Below are positions 7,942 through 16,020 of a stretch of DNA of 64,000 nucleotides, piece after piece (positions within the stretch are counted from its first letter, which is position 1; each line of letters starts with the position of its first letter). Both the position numbers and the translations under genes were made by a program. This DNA is from a virus: positions 112,661-176,660 of the IMG/VR virus record IMGVR_UViG_3300028558_000001, one strand, 5' to 3'. A model generated the notes under the pieces. The model made no database searches, was not told the DNA's origin, and saw only the letters and a program-made list of their open reading frames with translations.

Positions 7942-8375
7942 CAAACATCATAACCAAAACTCATCTTTGTCCTTTCTTTTAATGGCATACCTAACCATGT
8001 AAATTCATCAGAATCGTTACCCTCTAGAATATCTAGAAATCTAGCTGGCAACTTGACATTATCTAAGTCCATAGTTTCTTTGAATAGTGGAGCAATTTCT
8101 TCTGGAGTATAACCAGCAAGACCGCATCCAATTTCTGTAACCATAAAAGTAAAGACTCCATGAATTTTGGCGTCTTTGATAAATTCGTTTACATAGACTT
8201 TGATCTTATCTAGGTCTAGTGTTTTTAGTTTTCTATCTTTAGTTGGAATTGCATAGGAATAGCCTTGAATTCCTACGCCCTGACCAATGATAGCGCCATG
8301 ATTTTTATAGGCGAACAGAGCGGCACCCGCGCCATGTCTACCAGCTTCGTTAGAACCGAATACGAAAATGTTCAT
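7941..8375 (-). CDS. Macro-domain-like protein
   Basis: 144 residues with the phage macro-like pattern. F-V-F-G-S-N-E-A-G-R-H-G-A-G-A-A at residues 4-19 is the glycine-rich phosphate-binding region, Q-G-V-G-I-Q-G-Y-S-Y-A-I-P-T follows at about 32-45, and T-E-I-G-C-G-L-A-G-Y near 80. Macro folds bind ADP-ribose or related nucleotides. In phages such proteins may process NAD-derived signals, but substrate and activity here are inference. It sits between uvsX and the polymerase. Confidence 0.75.
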   Translation of the reverse strand: MNIFVFGSNEAGRHGAGAALFAYKNHGAIIGQGVGIQGYSYAIPTKDRKLKTLDLDKIKVYVNEFIKDAKIHGVFTFMVTEIGCGLAGYTPEEIAPLFKETMDLDNVKLPARFLDILEGNDSDEFTWLGMPLKERTKMSFGYDV

Positions 8376-8377
8376 GA

Positions 8378-8707
8378 TTAATCCGTTGTGGTTGGAGTTG
8401 CCAAAGGTACTGCTTGATAGTGATCAAATAAACTACTCATATCATATTCAATATATTGTACTCCATGAGTTTCTTGGGGGATTTCAACAGTATATTCAGA
8501 ACTTAAATTCCTAGCTCCTTCCTGTACTGTAGTACGAACATATTCAATTGGTGGGGAATATTCATACTGGAGAGTAGCGCCACCACAGGGATTCTGCCCT
8601 GTTGGAAAAGGTTCACTAGTTTCCGTTACTTCGTCTACCCAAGCTATATTATATTTCTTTATTGGTGGCTCTATTACAGAATATTCAACTAATGGGTGTT
8701 TAAACAT
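8378..8707 (-). CDS. Hypothetical protein (109 aa)
   Basis: Pro/Glu/Thr-rich, apparently extended, with repeated Y-x-x-P-P-I-like segments and no membrane or signal segment. Two bases separate it from the macro-like gene, so the two are probably co-translated. Not recognised. Confidence 0.6.
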   Translation of the reverse strand: MFKHPLVEYSVIEPPIKKYNIAWVDEVTETSEPFPTGQNPCGGATLQYEYSPPIEYVRTTVQEGARNLSSEYTVEIPQETHGVQYIEYDMSSLFDHYQAVPLATPTTTD

Positions 8708-8722
8708 AATATTCTCCTTTTG

Positions 8723-11233
8723 TTACCAACCTAGATCAAATATGTCGTCTAAAGTAGCTGACTTATTTGGTTCCCATCCTACTGCTTTAAGAATAGTTGT
8801 GATTGGTGTTAGATAGTTCTTCTCAAACTGACGTTGATAATCAATATATTGATCTAACCCTAATTCTTCTGGAAGCTCATCCACTACAGAAATAACTTCA
8901 CTAAATGTAGGATTAGGCATTTTAAGATAAGTAATTCTGATCTTATCTTCACTCTTAACCAAAGGTAGTTTTTTATCAAGTTTTTTCTTGACTAGAAAAT
9001 CATTATAGACTAATGCCCCTTTGACATGATAAGGAGAACCTTTAAGATAGATGTTAGAAGAAGACTGATAACCTTTTAGATTATTAGCTGTGCCGGGAGT
9101 TGAAATATCTTTAAATGATTTGGTAAAGAAGTCTTTCTTTACTTCCTCAATATATTTGACAACAGTATCCTCATCTGTTGTCATAATAAGTTTAATAGAC
9201 TTCTTCAAATAATCTTTACAAATCATAGGTGTAGAAGACCTATTTGTTTCTAGTCCAACAGTTTTTAACTTAGGCTCGTCATAAGTAATTCCTTTGGAAT
9301 TCATTACACTAAGAGCGTAGTGCTTCTTACCTGTCCAGATTGCACGATCAGCAATATTCTCTCGCGCCATCCGAATCTTGTTTTTATAAGAATTCATGTA
9401 GACATGAAGTTCTTCAAAGGCGTCCTTAATGACCTTATCAAGATGGTTATTATAGAACTTCTCAAGGGCTTTGACAATCTCTTTTTTGTCAGTAATGCCA
9501 AGTTTTTTGACTAGAGCCTCAAGTGTAAAGTAGCAAGAATCGGTATCTCCACCGACTAGATAATCTACGTCTACCGTCTTGAGAACTTTGTTTAGATACT
9601 TGTTGATCCTGTCTGCTACCCACCGTACTGCTAACTGACCAGAGAGCGTTACAGCTTCCGCCAGATCGACAGAATACCAACGACAATACTTGTTTGACAA
9701 CATTCCATAGAAAGCGTTAATAGCGATCTTTAGTGCCATCTGCATAGCATCTAGGGAAGCCATCTTGTTCTTTGTCTCTAAGTCAATCTCTTTCCCGTTT
9801 GTTTCTTTCTCTAGTTTCTCTAACTGATCCTGATAGAAAGCTCTCTTATCGAAGAATGATTCCATGATTTCTGCCATAAATCCTTTGTTACCTTTAGAGA
9901 AGCAACAAAGATTTCCAGCAACAGACATATCATTAGCATCAATCTGACCGCGATGAACTTCTAGCGCACCATCAAGTAACTGATCAATAGTTAGTCTACC
10001 AATTTTTCCTAAGAATGATTCAGGAGAAATATTATAACTCATAATCTGATGTGGATAACTTGATTTAATATCAACTGACAAAAGCCAGTGATACATTCCC
10101 GGTTCAGTTTCCTTAACGAAACCTCCTTCAAATGGGCGCATGATTTCGGGCATGTCAAACTTGGGAATGACTTGATTCTTATCACCAAGAATATGATGAA
10201 TACCAACATCCCAAGGCTTCACGGTTCCAAAAGCGTCTTTATAATTACATTTATAAAGATAAGCTAGAGAGAATGCAACATTAAGAAATCCTAGCTTGGC
10301 GTCAAGCATATCGACTAGAACAACGTCATGAATATTATAATCAATAAACAATTCAAAATTCTTTTCATATAGATCATTTAGATTTTTATAACCCAATGTT
10401 CTATAATCAATCTTGTTCTCGTTTAATTCAACTGATACGATATAATCTAGAGAATATGATTCTTGGTTCTTAAATGAGAACTTCTTATATAGAGCCATAT
10501 AATCTAGGACAGCTACACCAGCAATATCCCATACCTGATTTTCATCACCGAACTTGCCAGCTACCTCGTGTGACTCAAGAAGACCCCAAGGAGACATGCG
10601 CTTGGCAGCTTCTTCTGATAATACAAGACTGATACGATTGATTAGAAATGGAATATCGTATGTTTCAATATTCCATCCGGTAACTACATCTGGATCAAGC
10701 ATTTGCCAGATTTCAAGGAATTTATATAGTAATTCCTTTTCATCTTTACAAAGGTAGTAGAAGATATTATCTTCCTTTACTTTGTAATACTTTGTTCCAA
10801 TGATATATGTCTTGCCATCTTTTCTTAATGTGATAGCCGTGATAGGTACTGGAGTGTTACGAACATCAATTGGACCATCAATCCAATTTTCAATATCCAA
10901 TGAAACAACAGAAATAAGGGAACGGTCAAAATGAACCTCTCCCTTAAATTCATCATTAATATAAAGATATTCGAAATTTGTTAAACCAAAGTAATCAAAA
11001 CCAGAAGTATCTTTATTTTCCCATAGATACTTTTTGGCAGAAGAAATAGAATCAAACTCTTTCTTATAGACGTGCTTTCCTTCTACGGTAGTATAACCAG
11101 TAGGCTTATTTGATGGAAGAAAGATATATGGTTCATAATTGAACTTCTCTTGAATTCTTTTACCATTCTGAATACCACGATATAAAATCTTACCCTTATG
11201 TACTCGACAGTTTGTATAAAATGTATTATTCAT
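8723..11233 (-). CDS. 43: Family B DNA polymerase gp43
   Basis: 836 residues with both active sites intact. Exonuclease: motif I S-L-D-I-E-N (Asp113, Glu115), motif II V-T-G-W-N-I-E-T-Y-D, motif III Y-N-I-H-D-V. Polymerase: motif A S-V-D-I-K-S-S-Y-P, motif B K-I-A-I-N-A-F-Y-G, motif C G-G-D-T-D-S. It is the replicative polymerase that works with the clamp at 30955-31635. T4 gp43 is 898 residues; the C-terminal end is a little shorter but keeps a hydrophobic tail (final D-I-F-D-L-G-W) that could bind the clamp. Confidence 0.95.
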   Translation of the reverse strand: MNNTFYTNCRVHKGKILYRGIQNGKRIQEKFNYEPYIFLPSNKPTGYTTVEGKHVYKKEFDSISSAKKYLWENKDTSGFDYFGLTNFEYLYINDEFKGEVHFDRSLISVVSLDIENWIDGPIDVRNTPVPITAITLRKDGKTYIIGTKYYKVKEDNIFYYLCKDEKELLYKFLEIWQMLDPDVVTGWNIETYDIPFLINRISLVLSEEAAKRMSPWGLLESHEVAGKFGDENQVWDIAGVAVLDYMALYKKFSFKNQESYSLDYIVSVELNENKIDYRTLGYKNLNDLYEKNFELFIDYNIHDVVLVDMLDAKLGFLNVAFSLAYLYKCNYKDAFGTVKPWDVGIHHILGDKNQVIPKFDMPEIMRPFEGGFVKETEPGMYHWLLSVDIKSSYPHQIMSYNISPESFLGKIGRLTIDQLLDGALEVHRGQIDANDMSVAGNLCCFSKGNKGFMAEIMESFFDKRAFYQDQLEKLEKETNGKEIDLETKNKMASLDAMQMALKIAINAFYGMLSNKYCRWYSVDLAEAVTLSGQLAVRWVADRINKYLNKVLKTVDVDYLVGGDTDSCYFTLEALVKKLGITDKKEIVKALEKFYNNHLDKVIKDAFEELHVYMNSYKNKIRMARENIADRAIWTGKKHYALSVMNSKGITYDEPKLKTVGLETNRSSTPMICKDYLKKSIKLIMTTDEDTVVKYIEEVKKDFFTKSFKDISTPGTANNLKGYQSSSNIYLKGSPYHVKGALVYNDFLVKKKLDKKLPLVKSEDKIRITYLKMPNPTFSEVISVVDELPEELGLDQYIDYQRQFEKNYLTPITTILKAVGWEPNKSATLDDIFDLGW

Positions 11234-11240
11234 GATTTCC

Positions 11241-11465
11241 TTAGTGTAGTGTTACGGTTTTGTCAATATATTCTTGTGGCATAACGTATAGTGAACTTTC
11301 TACACTATCATAAAGATAGACTGGAGTCAACCCTGCATTTTCATAAATCAGTCCCTTGGCAAACGCTCGCCCGTAACCAGTGTCAAGACCAGCTTTATAC
11401 ATAGCCGTGATGATCGAATACGTTGGAATTACCTGTACATCATCAAGGTTAAATTCTTTTGCCAT
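11241..11465 (-). CDS. Hypothetical protein (74 aa) upstream of gp43
   Basis: The ATG at 11465 is chosen over the longer frame to 11480 because AAAGGA lies about seven bases upstream. Small acidic protein with a G-Y-G-R-A-F-A-K-G-L segment. It is the first gene of the minus-strand polymerase run and faces the plus-strand spanin operon. Not recognised. Confidence 0.6.
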   Translation of the reverse strand: MAKEFNLDDVQVIPTYSIITAMYKAGLDTGYGRAFAKGLIYENAGLTPVYLYDSVESSLYVMPQEYIDKTVTLH

Positions 11466-11479
11466 TTTAGTTCCTTTCA

Positions 11480-11486
11480 ATAAATA
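11480..11486 (+). promoter_or_regulatory. Late promoter box for the spanin genes
   Basis: ATAAATAG occurs on the plus strand 25 bases before the start of the first spanin gene, followed by AAGGAG as its ribosome site. It is the clearest plus-strand late-type box in the window and puts lysis genes under late control, as expected for spanins. Confidence 0.65.
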
Positions 11487-11510
11487 GTATTATATAACCA
11501 AGGAGTATTT

Positions 11511-11879
11511 ATGTTAGCGTTTTTATTAAGTCCACTAGGAAAAATTGCTATGTATGTTGTGGCAGGACTTACAGCAATTACCATTGTTTGGGGAGCCGTG
11601 GCCTACCACGATAGCCAAGTCAAACAAATGGCTACATACGAATATAACCAGAAGCAGCTTGAACAGACTGTTAAAGATCAGGCCGACCAGATCAGTAAGC
11701 TTCGACAAACAGATGTTGACCAGCAAGCAATTGTTGATGCTGTTTCCCAAAAGAACAATGATCTAAATCAAAAAACTGATGCTATTAATAATTACATTTC
11801 AAATCAACCAGCAGATAAGAATGCTGTTTCTCCAATTATTATTGATACTCTAAACAAGTTAAAGGTATTACAACAATGA
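11511..11879 (+). CDS. Inner-membrane spanin subunit (i-spanin, Rz-like)
   Basis: 122 residues with a cytoplasmic-short N-terminus, one transmembrane helix (about 10-31) and a long Gln/Asp/Lys-rich periplasmic coiled coil (about 35-95). This is the i-spanin design. Its stop overlaps the start of a lipoprotein gene (ATGA), the usual nested or adjacent Rz/Rz1 pairing. Spanins fuse the inner and outer membranes in the last step of Gram-negative lysis. Assigned by architecture, since spanin sequences diverge quickly. Confidence 0.75.
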   Translation: MLAFLLSPLGKIAMYVVAGLTAITIVWGAVAYHDSQVKQMATYEYNQKQLEQTVKDQADQISKLRQTDVDQQAIVDAVSQKNNDLNQKTDAINNYISNQPADKNAVSPIIIDTLNKLKVLQQ

Positions 11880-12151
11880 AGAAACTTTTTATTCTACCAA
11901 TCCTTTTAATGCTAGGTGCATGTGATCCTACTGGTGGTCAAGTAATAAGAGCTAATAGCTATATTGTTATCTCACCGCCAGCAGAATTATATAACTGTCC
12001 TGTTGTGCGCGTTCCTGATACCAAAGGATTGACAAATCAAGATGTTGCTAGATTTATTCTACAACAATATAAGGCAAATGTCACATGCTATAATAGCTTA
12101 ATGGCTATCAAGAAATACGCAGATCAGGTTAAGAAAATCTATACAAATTAA
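11876..12151 (+). CDS. Outer-membrane spanin lipoprotein (o-spanin, Rz1-like)
   Basis: 91 residues with a Lys-Lys signal peptide and a lipobox L-G-A-C; Cys16 is the expected lipidation site. The mature part has P-P-A-E-L-Y-N-C-P and paired cysteines. It would sit in the outer-membrane inner leaflet and pair with the preceding i-spanin. Its end overlaps the convergent minus-strand gene 12148-12264 by four bases. Confidence 0.75.
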   Translation: MKKLFILPILLMLGACDPTGGQVIRANSYIVISPPAELYNCPVVRVPDTKGLTNQDVARFILQQYKANVTCYNSLMAIKKYADQVKKIYTN

Positions 12152-12264
12152 CCAGCCTCACTCAATGGTTCATATCGAATAATATAAAAAGAAGTCCCTA
12201 CATAATAGCCGACTTCCCACATATTCAATTCAATATTATAACGTTTTGTTAATTTCTGTTCCAT
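12148..12264 (-). CDS. Small hypothetical protein (38 aa)
   Basis: ATG at 12264 shares a base with the upstream stop (TAATG) and has AGGGG ahead of it. The short product is Tyr-rich with a central G-Y-Y-V-G turn. It runs convergently into the o-spanin stop. Supported by coupling only. Confidence 0.5.
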   Translation of the reverse strand: MEQKLTKRYNIELNMWEVGYYVGTSFYIIRYEPLSEAG

Positions 12265-12434
12265 TAGTCTACCCCTATTAATGGTTTTCCAACTAAAGTA
12301 AAATTCTTGTAGAGAGACGAAAGCCTCTCTACAAATCGTTTGGCGTCTATAAACGAATCAAATCTAATTCTCTTTTCGATTAGAAAGTTTCTATTGACAG
12401 CCGACTTAATGTTATATGAAACTGTTACTGACAT
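12264..12434 (-). CDS. Small hypothetical protein (56 aa)
   Basis: Start at 12434 with a strong AAGGAG seven bases upstream; stop coupled by TAATG to the next gene. Basic, with a predicted beta-beta-helix-beta layout (N-terminal V-T-V-S-Y strand, a D-A-K-R-F-V-E-R-L helix). It is too short for many ORF cut-offs. Not recognised. Confidence 0.6.
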   Translation of the reverse strand: MSVTVSYNIKSAVNRNFLIEKRIRFDSFIDAKRFVERLSSLYKNFTLVGKPLIGVD

Positions 12435-12458
12435 TATCGGCTCCTTTTCTTTTTAAAA

Positions 12459-12764
12459 CTAATCCACCAAATCATGAAGTTTAGCAGAAGTTAAAATAGA
12501 TGTTAGGCATCTTGGTAGAATGGCTGGCTTGAAACGAGAAATATCGAATCCTTGTGGGTCTCTTTTTCTATTAATTTCATCTACCACAACTATAAAACCA
12601 GAAATAGACCTTTCCCATATCTCAATTGACCTAACAGTATAAAGACTTCCTTTTTTCAATCCATCTAAATCATCATCATATTTAATATGCTTTAATTGAC
12701 ATGATGTAGGATTATCATCAATACAAATGATAAAAGCTCCGGGTTGAGTCATTGCTGAAATCAT
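12459..12764 (-). CDS. Hypothetical protein (101 aa)
   Basis: Begins with a strand F-I-I-C-I-D-D and contains G-L-K-K-G-S-L-Y-T-V-R, resembling the small barrel proteins common in T4-like accessory regions that start with a V-C-I-D-N-like strand and a G-K-x-Y-x-V turn. Function unknown. Three bases separate it from the next upstream gene. Confidence 0.6.
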   Translation of the reverse strand: MISAMTQPGAFIICIDDNPTSCQLKHIKYDDDLDGLKKGSLYTVRSIEIWERSISGFIVVVDEINRKRDPQGFDISRFKPAILPRCLTSILTSAKLHDLVD

Positions 12765-12766
12765 TA

Positions 12767-12970
12767 TTAAAGCCCTTTCTCTCCTAGCTCAGTTTTACAA
12801 TACAAGTCTAGAGCAGTTAACACGTCTATATAGGATGAATATGGACCAATCTTATTTCCCCACGTTTCATCCCAAAAGTAGAAATCTTCTCCATCCTGCA
12901 AAACAACTTTATCTAAAAAGTCTTGCTCGTAATGTCGCATCCAAAGCTTATTGGTAATATTTGACACCAT
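12767..12970 (-). CDS. Hypothetical protein (67 aa)
   Basis: The ATG at 12970 has GGAG seven bases upstream and is preferred to a TTG at 12991. Rich in Trp, Tyr and Asp with a F-Y-F-W-D-E-T-W-G motif. It overlaps the upstream gene by 23 bases. Not recognised. Confidence 0.6.
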   Translation of the reverse strand: MVSNITNKLWMRHYEQDFLDKVVLQDGEDFYFWDETWGNKIGPYSSYIDVLTALDLYCKTELGEKGL

Positions 12971-13193
12971 ACATACTCCTGAGCACGTCAATTGTAATAT
13001 CCTGCTTGTAGTACGAATCTACGAACATTTTGATTTCATCATCTAGGAAATCATAATGGTCATAGTTGGTCAGACCTTCCGTAAAATCTTCAAAGTCCTC
13101 TTCGCTCAGCATTTCCCTCATTATGTCTTTGTAAGTGTCCTGATAGCTTCTTCTGCCATTACGGAAATGGTCTAGATAAATTAATACGCACAT
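12948..13193 (-). CDS. Hypothetical acidic protein (81 aa)
   Basis: Strongly acidic centre (E-E-D-F-E-D-F-T-E) and a helical C-terminus. AAGGAG lies 13 bases before the ATG, a long spacing. It is the first gene after a 170-base gap (13194-13365) in which I see only a weak 6-bp inverted repeat near 13315 and no convincing promoter. Confidence 0.55.
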   Translation of the reverse strand: MCVLIYLDHFRNGRRSYQDTYKDIMREMLSEEDFEDFTEGLTNYDHYDFLDDEIKMFVDSYYKQDITIDVLRSMYGVKYYQ

Positions 13194-13365
13194 TCTAATT
13201 CCAACTCCTTATTTCACCAAAATAACTGCGAATCAATCGCTTAGTTATTTGATATGCCACATTATGGACTAATTCAAGCAACCTGCGCCATCGAAATTAC
13301 ACAATTATCCACAGTGTCTTTTATGTCACTGTAAAATGGTTTAATACCAATTTGTGGAGGATTGC

Positions 13366-13539
13366 TTAAATTACGAGCATGTCAACGACTTGACCAGATG
13401 CATTAACAGCCCGTATCCTGCAACCGGGATGGGACCGGGAAGCCGATTGCATTGCCTGTAGGATTCGCTGAGAATTATTCAGGGTAGACGACGATGTTCG
13501 CCAAACTCCTGACTTATCTTGATATTGAATTTGAATCAT
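13366..13539 (-). CDS. Hypothetical small protein (57 aa)
   Basis: The ATG at 13539 has AGGAG at good spacing and is chosen over the frame extension to 13635, which lies in the next gene. The product has a S-R-S-H-P-G-C-R-I-R-A-V segment and ends in a short strand, suggesting a small beta-alpha-beta fold. Not recognised. Confidence 0.6.
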   Translation of the reverse strand: MIQIQYQDKSGVWRTSSSTLNNSQRILQAMQSASRSHPGCRIRAVNASGQVVDMLVI

Positions 13540-13540
13540 A

Positions 13541-13804
13541 TTAGTCTCCTTTCTCAAATACCCAATATTCAGAACATAGGTCACAAAGATCAAAGAAGGG
13601 AAGACGACGAATCTCTTTACAGTCTGGTAGATCAAACCAAAGGGAATGAAGGCGCTGGTATAGAGAACGATGGTCTTGATAAACTAACTCTTCGTTAGCA
13701 GCATTATCATCAAAATTAATATCAAAGCTTTTTGCATAGCCCTTTAGATGCGGCAAAATCGCCCTAGCGGCGATCCACCAATCTTCTTTGTTCTTTATGT
13801 CCAT
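13541..13804 (-). CDS. Hypothetical protein (87 aa), Cys/Trp-containing
   Basis: ATG at 13804 preferred to a GTG six bases upstream that would leave no room for a ribosome site. Trp-Trp at the N-terminus and F-D-L-C-D-L-C near the end. It follows the kinase-like gene with a short overlap region. Not recognised. Confidence 0.55.
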   Translation of the reverse strand: MDIKNKEDWWIAARAILPHLKGYAKSFDINFDDNAANEELVYQDHRSLYQRLHSLWFDLPDCKEIRRLPFFDLCDLCSEYWVFEKGD

Positions 13805-13809
13805 TTTCC

Positions 13810-14301
13810 TCACCCTTTGCGGTTAAATCGAATTACTTCGATTTCATTAATTCCCTCTGATTCTTGGGGATATTCATAACTATACCGCATCCGCTTCTGA
13901 ACGTCAAGTGGAATATTTTTTCCGGGGCGGGAATTTAAGTTGATTTCTAAATCTTCGCCAGAGATTTCAAAAACAACTGCCTTAATATAGTGAGTATTCC
14001 GTAACTTGTCAATTGTCTTTTTTCTAGACTTTGGGGAAAGATTCGTCCGATCTACAACAACGTTAACGCGCAAATCTACGGCGTAGTCGATACAGCTATT
14101 GAAATGACCTTCTGCGTCCTTAATGAAATCTTTAAACACGTCAGAATACGTTAGGCCATTCCGAAGGGCGATATAGTCAATATAATCATCAGAGGAAGCC
14201 TGAACATAAAAATCAGGGAGGGAAGCCCTATATGTTGACTTTCCAGAACCCGGCATTCCAATCAATAATAAAGCTACTGGTTTAACAGTTAAATCTGCCA
14301 C
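13810..14301 (-). CDS. P-loop kinase like the 5'-OH kinase domain of T4 polynucleotide kinase
   Basis: 163 residues. Walker A G-M-P-G-S-G-K-S-T at 15-23; an acidic S-S-D-D-Y segment at about 36-40 at the expected place for the catalytic Asp; V-V-D-R-T-N-L at about 86; and a lid with S-R-P-G-K-N-I-P-L-D-V, close to the T4 Pnkp lid pattern (R-x-x-x-x-x-x-V-P-I-D-V). Pnkp phosphorylates 5'-OH RNA or DNA ends in tRNA repair. The 3'-phosphatase half of T4 Pnkp is absent. The GTG start at 14301 has AAAGGA eight bases upstream. Confidence 0.8.
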   Translation of the reverse strand: MADLTVKPVALLLIGMPGSGKSTYRASLPDFYVQASSDDYIDYIALRNGLTYSDVFKDFIKDAEGHFNSCIDYAVDLRVNVVVDRTNLSPKSRKKTIDKLRNTHYIKAVVFEISGEDLEINLNSRPGKNIPLDVQKRMRYSYEYPQESEGINEIEVIRFNRKG

Positions 14302-14513
14302 TTAAAAATCCTTTCAAAGATATTTGCTTTCTCAAATAGTTTTCTTTCTGATCCACATTTACTGAATTGAAAAATAGGATTAGTCTCAACATCACAATAT
14401 CCTACAATGACATGTGATTGAGAAGTAACAATAGTATTACCACATTTATCAAATCTACCAGAGAATGGAGAAATCACTGATTTAAAACAAAACTTACATT
14501 CACGACACGTCAT
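14289..14513 (-). CDS. Cysteine-rich small protein (possible zinc ribbon)
   Basis: 74 residues with an N-terminal C-x-x-C-x-x-C pattern and three further cysteines (D-K-C-G, G-Y-C-D, S-K-C-G), enough for one zinc site or more. It overlaps the kinase gene by 13 bases and the SLOG gene by one base, so the three form a coupled set. Function unknown. Confidence 0.65.
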   Translation of the reverse strand: MTCRECKFCFKSVISPFSGRFDKCGNTIVTSQSHVIVGYCDVETNPIFQFSKCGSERKLFEKANIFERIFKWQI

Positions 14514-15043
14514 TAAACTTCTCCCAATACTTCATCAAGAATATCATCATATGTGAAAAGGCTTTGATAATTAGCCAGATTATAAACTTTAATTCCCCTC
14601 AGAGAGGCAATAGAAATAGCCATACCAGTTCCCCCGGTATCTCTAGTTCTTTGGGAATCATGCTCACAACCATCTTTCGTATAACATATAACAAATCGCG
14701 AGGGGGAAGTCAAGTCAAATCCCAATACTTGATAGACATTCCGAGCCATTAATTTCTTAGCGGCTCCTGATAATCTATCCCATACAGGATGATGTTTAGA
14801 TGCAATCTCCATAGCGCCCATAGACACTACTTGAAACTGTGATTTGTTTCCATTAAAATTCTTCCAAGGTAGAAAAATTTCCTTATTGCTACTTCCTCTT
14901 TCAAAGGCGGTATCCGCACCATCTGCGCCACCAGAACGAAGGGTAAACCCATGATGGTTTAATTCCTTGGCAATTTTAGTCATTTGTCTTAGGATACGAT
15001 CAGGAGTTTCCCTTGACCCAATACCAGTATAAGGAAGATACAT
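14513..15043 (-). CDS. SLOG/Rossmann-fold nucleotide-binding protein
   Basis: 176 residues from the ATG at 15043 (GGAGAG upstream). Features: Y-T-G-I-G-S-R-E-T-P at the N-terminus, T-L-R-S-G-G-A-D-G-A-D near residue 40, and D-T-G-G-T-G-M-A near 140. This is the SLOG pattern seen in DprA/LOG/TIR-associated sensors that bind nucleotides. Phage copies are common and uncharacterised. A role in nucleotide signalling or counter-defence is possible but not shown. Confidence 0.75.
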   Translation of the reverse strand: MYLPYTGIGSRETPDRILRQMTKIAKELNHHGFTLRSGGADGADTAFERGSSNKEIFLPWKNFNGNKSQFQVVSMGAMEIASKHHPVWDRLSGAAKKLMARNVYQVLGFDLTSPSRFVICYTKDGCEHDSQRTRDTGGTGMAISIASLRGIKVYNLANYQSLFTYDDILDEVLGEV

Positions 15044-15044
15044 A

Positions 15045-15188
15045 TTACTCTCCAATTAAATTAGTAATAATAACTTTCCAATCATAGCCACTTGCGATTC
15101 CTTCATTAGTTACATATCCATCATAACCAATGCGTTTGGCGATAGTTAGCGCCTTCATAGCTGTTTTAAAATTACCAAATATGTACAT
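15045..15188 (-). CDS. Small hypothetical protein (47 aa)
   Basis: ATG at 15188 overlaps the stop of the membrane-protein gene (TAATG) with AAGGA upstream. Small alpha/beta product with a V-T-N-E-G-I-A-S-G-Y segment. Not recognised. Confidence 0.55.
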   Translation of the reverse strand: MYIFGNFKTAMKALTIAKRIGYDGYVTNEGIASGYDWKVIITNLIGE

Positions 15189-15448
15189 TACTTCTTTTCC
15201 TTGTATTTGATAATCATAATCAACCAAATTAGGTTAGTCCCGAACATAACAATTGCGGCGGAAGCCGACCAGTATTGGTGTAGAGTTGGATAATAGAAGC
15301 AATTCCAAAGTCCCCATATTGTAAAGAAGATTGGACTAATCCAATGAACTCCAACAATAAGCTTCTTTGAGAATGCTTCAAGTAATGTAGGAACAAGGAA
15401 TACTGCTCCAAGTAATTCTAGGGCAGCATTGATTTGATCGGAAGTCAT
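15188..15448 (-). CDS. Small integral membrane protein (86 aa, three predicted helices)
   Basis: Hydrophobic segments at about 9-24, 37-52 and 60-80, with a G-V-H-W-I-S-P-I-F-F-T-I-W-G-L-W-N motif between the first two. Similar small tri-helical proteins are common in phage accessory regions; role unknown. Overlaps the next upstream gene by ATGA. Confidence 0.65.
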   Translation of the reverse strand: MTSDQINAALELLGAVFLVPTLLEAFSKKLIVGVHWISPIFFTIWGLWNCFYYPTLHQYWSASAAIVMFGTNLIWLIMIIKYKEKK

Positions 15449-15606
15449 TTAAGCTTCTCTATTAGAGTGAGATAATTACCATATGCCATAACGCCCATTA
15501 AAATAGTGAAAAACAGATTTAGTAGTGAATTAGCTAATAGGCAAGCAGCTAGATTAGCTCCAGCTAAAAACATATCAACCATAATCCAAAATAGTTCTAT
15601 AGGCAT
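15445..15606 (-). CDS. Small membrane protein (53 aa)
   Basis: ATG at 15606 with AAGGA eight bases upstream, overlapping the deaminase gene stop, and a 4-base overlap with the following gene. Mostly hydrophobic (one or two helices, residues 5-38). Not recognised. Its coupling on both sides supports it as a real gene. Confidence 0.55.
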   Translation of the reverse strand: MPIELFWIMVDMFLAGANLAACLLANSLLNLFFTILMGVMAYGNYLTLIEKLK

Positions 15607-16007
15607 TCCACGGTTCCTTCCTCAGTTGTGTAGTAAATAGTTTTGATATTAAAAGCTGCGAGAGCGCGAGTGCATCCCTCACAAGGTTTGACCATCCCAT
15701 AACCGAATGGAGAATGCTTATTCAGTTTCTTGGCTCTGGCTATATAGATAGTGGATTTAGACAAATCAGAAACACTAATACGCTTAAGAGCCTTCACGAT
15801 AGCATCGTTCTCGGCATGAAGAATGATGGAATCAGGGTGTTTGCAAAACCTTTTCTGAAAGGGATGAGTCTTATTTTTATTACGACCAATCGAAATGATT
15901 TTGTTTTTAAAAACAATTGCAGCCGTGATACGAGCGCCGCAAACAGGCACCATTTCAGATGCCTCATCAAAAAGAAGGTCCATAACGGATTGATTATAGG
16001 AAGCCAT
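15597..16007 (-). CDS. Cytidine/dCMP deaminase-like enzyme
   Basis: 136 residues with the zinc-dependent deaminase signature: H-A-E-N (His64, Glu66 proton shuttle) and P-C-E-G-C (Cys109, Cys112). dCMP deaminases make dUMP for thymidylate synthesis, which would fit the phage nucleotide genes at 33761-35235. The protein is shorter than T4 Cd (193 residues) and substrate specificity cannot be told. Confidence 0.8.
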   Translation of the reverse strand: MASYNQSVMDLLFDEASEMVPVCGARITAAIVFKNKIISIGRNKNKTHPFQKRFCKHPDSIILHAENDAIVKALKRISVSDLSKSTIYIARAKKLNKHSPFGYGMVKPCEGCTRALAAFNIKTIYYTTEEGTVECL

Positions 16008-16020
16008 TTTGCGCCTCCTA

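Noticed and set aside
11535-11766. Frames of 71-73 codons overlapping the i-spanin
   Set aside because: Shadows in other frames; the i-spanin has the late promoter and ribosome site. An embedded o-spanin is not needed because a lipoprotein gene follows directly.
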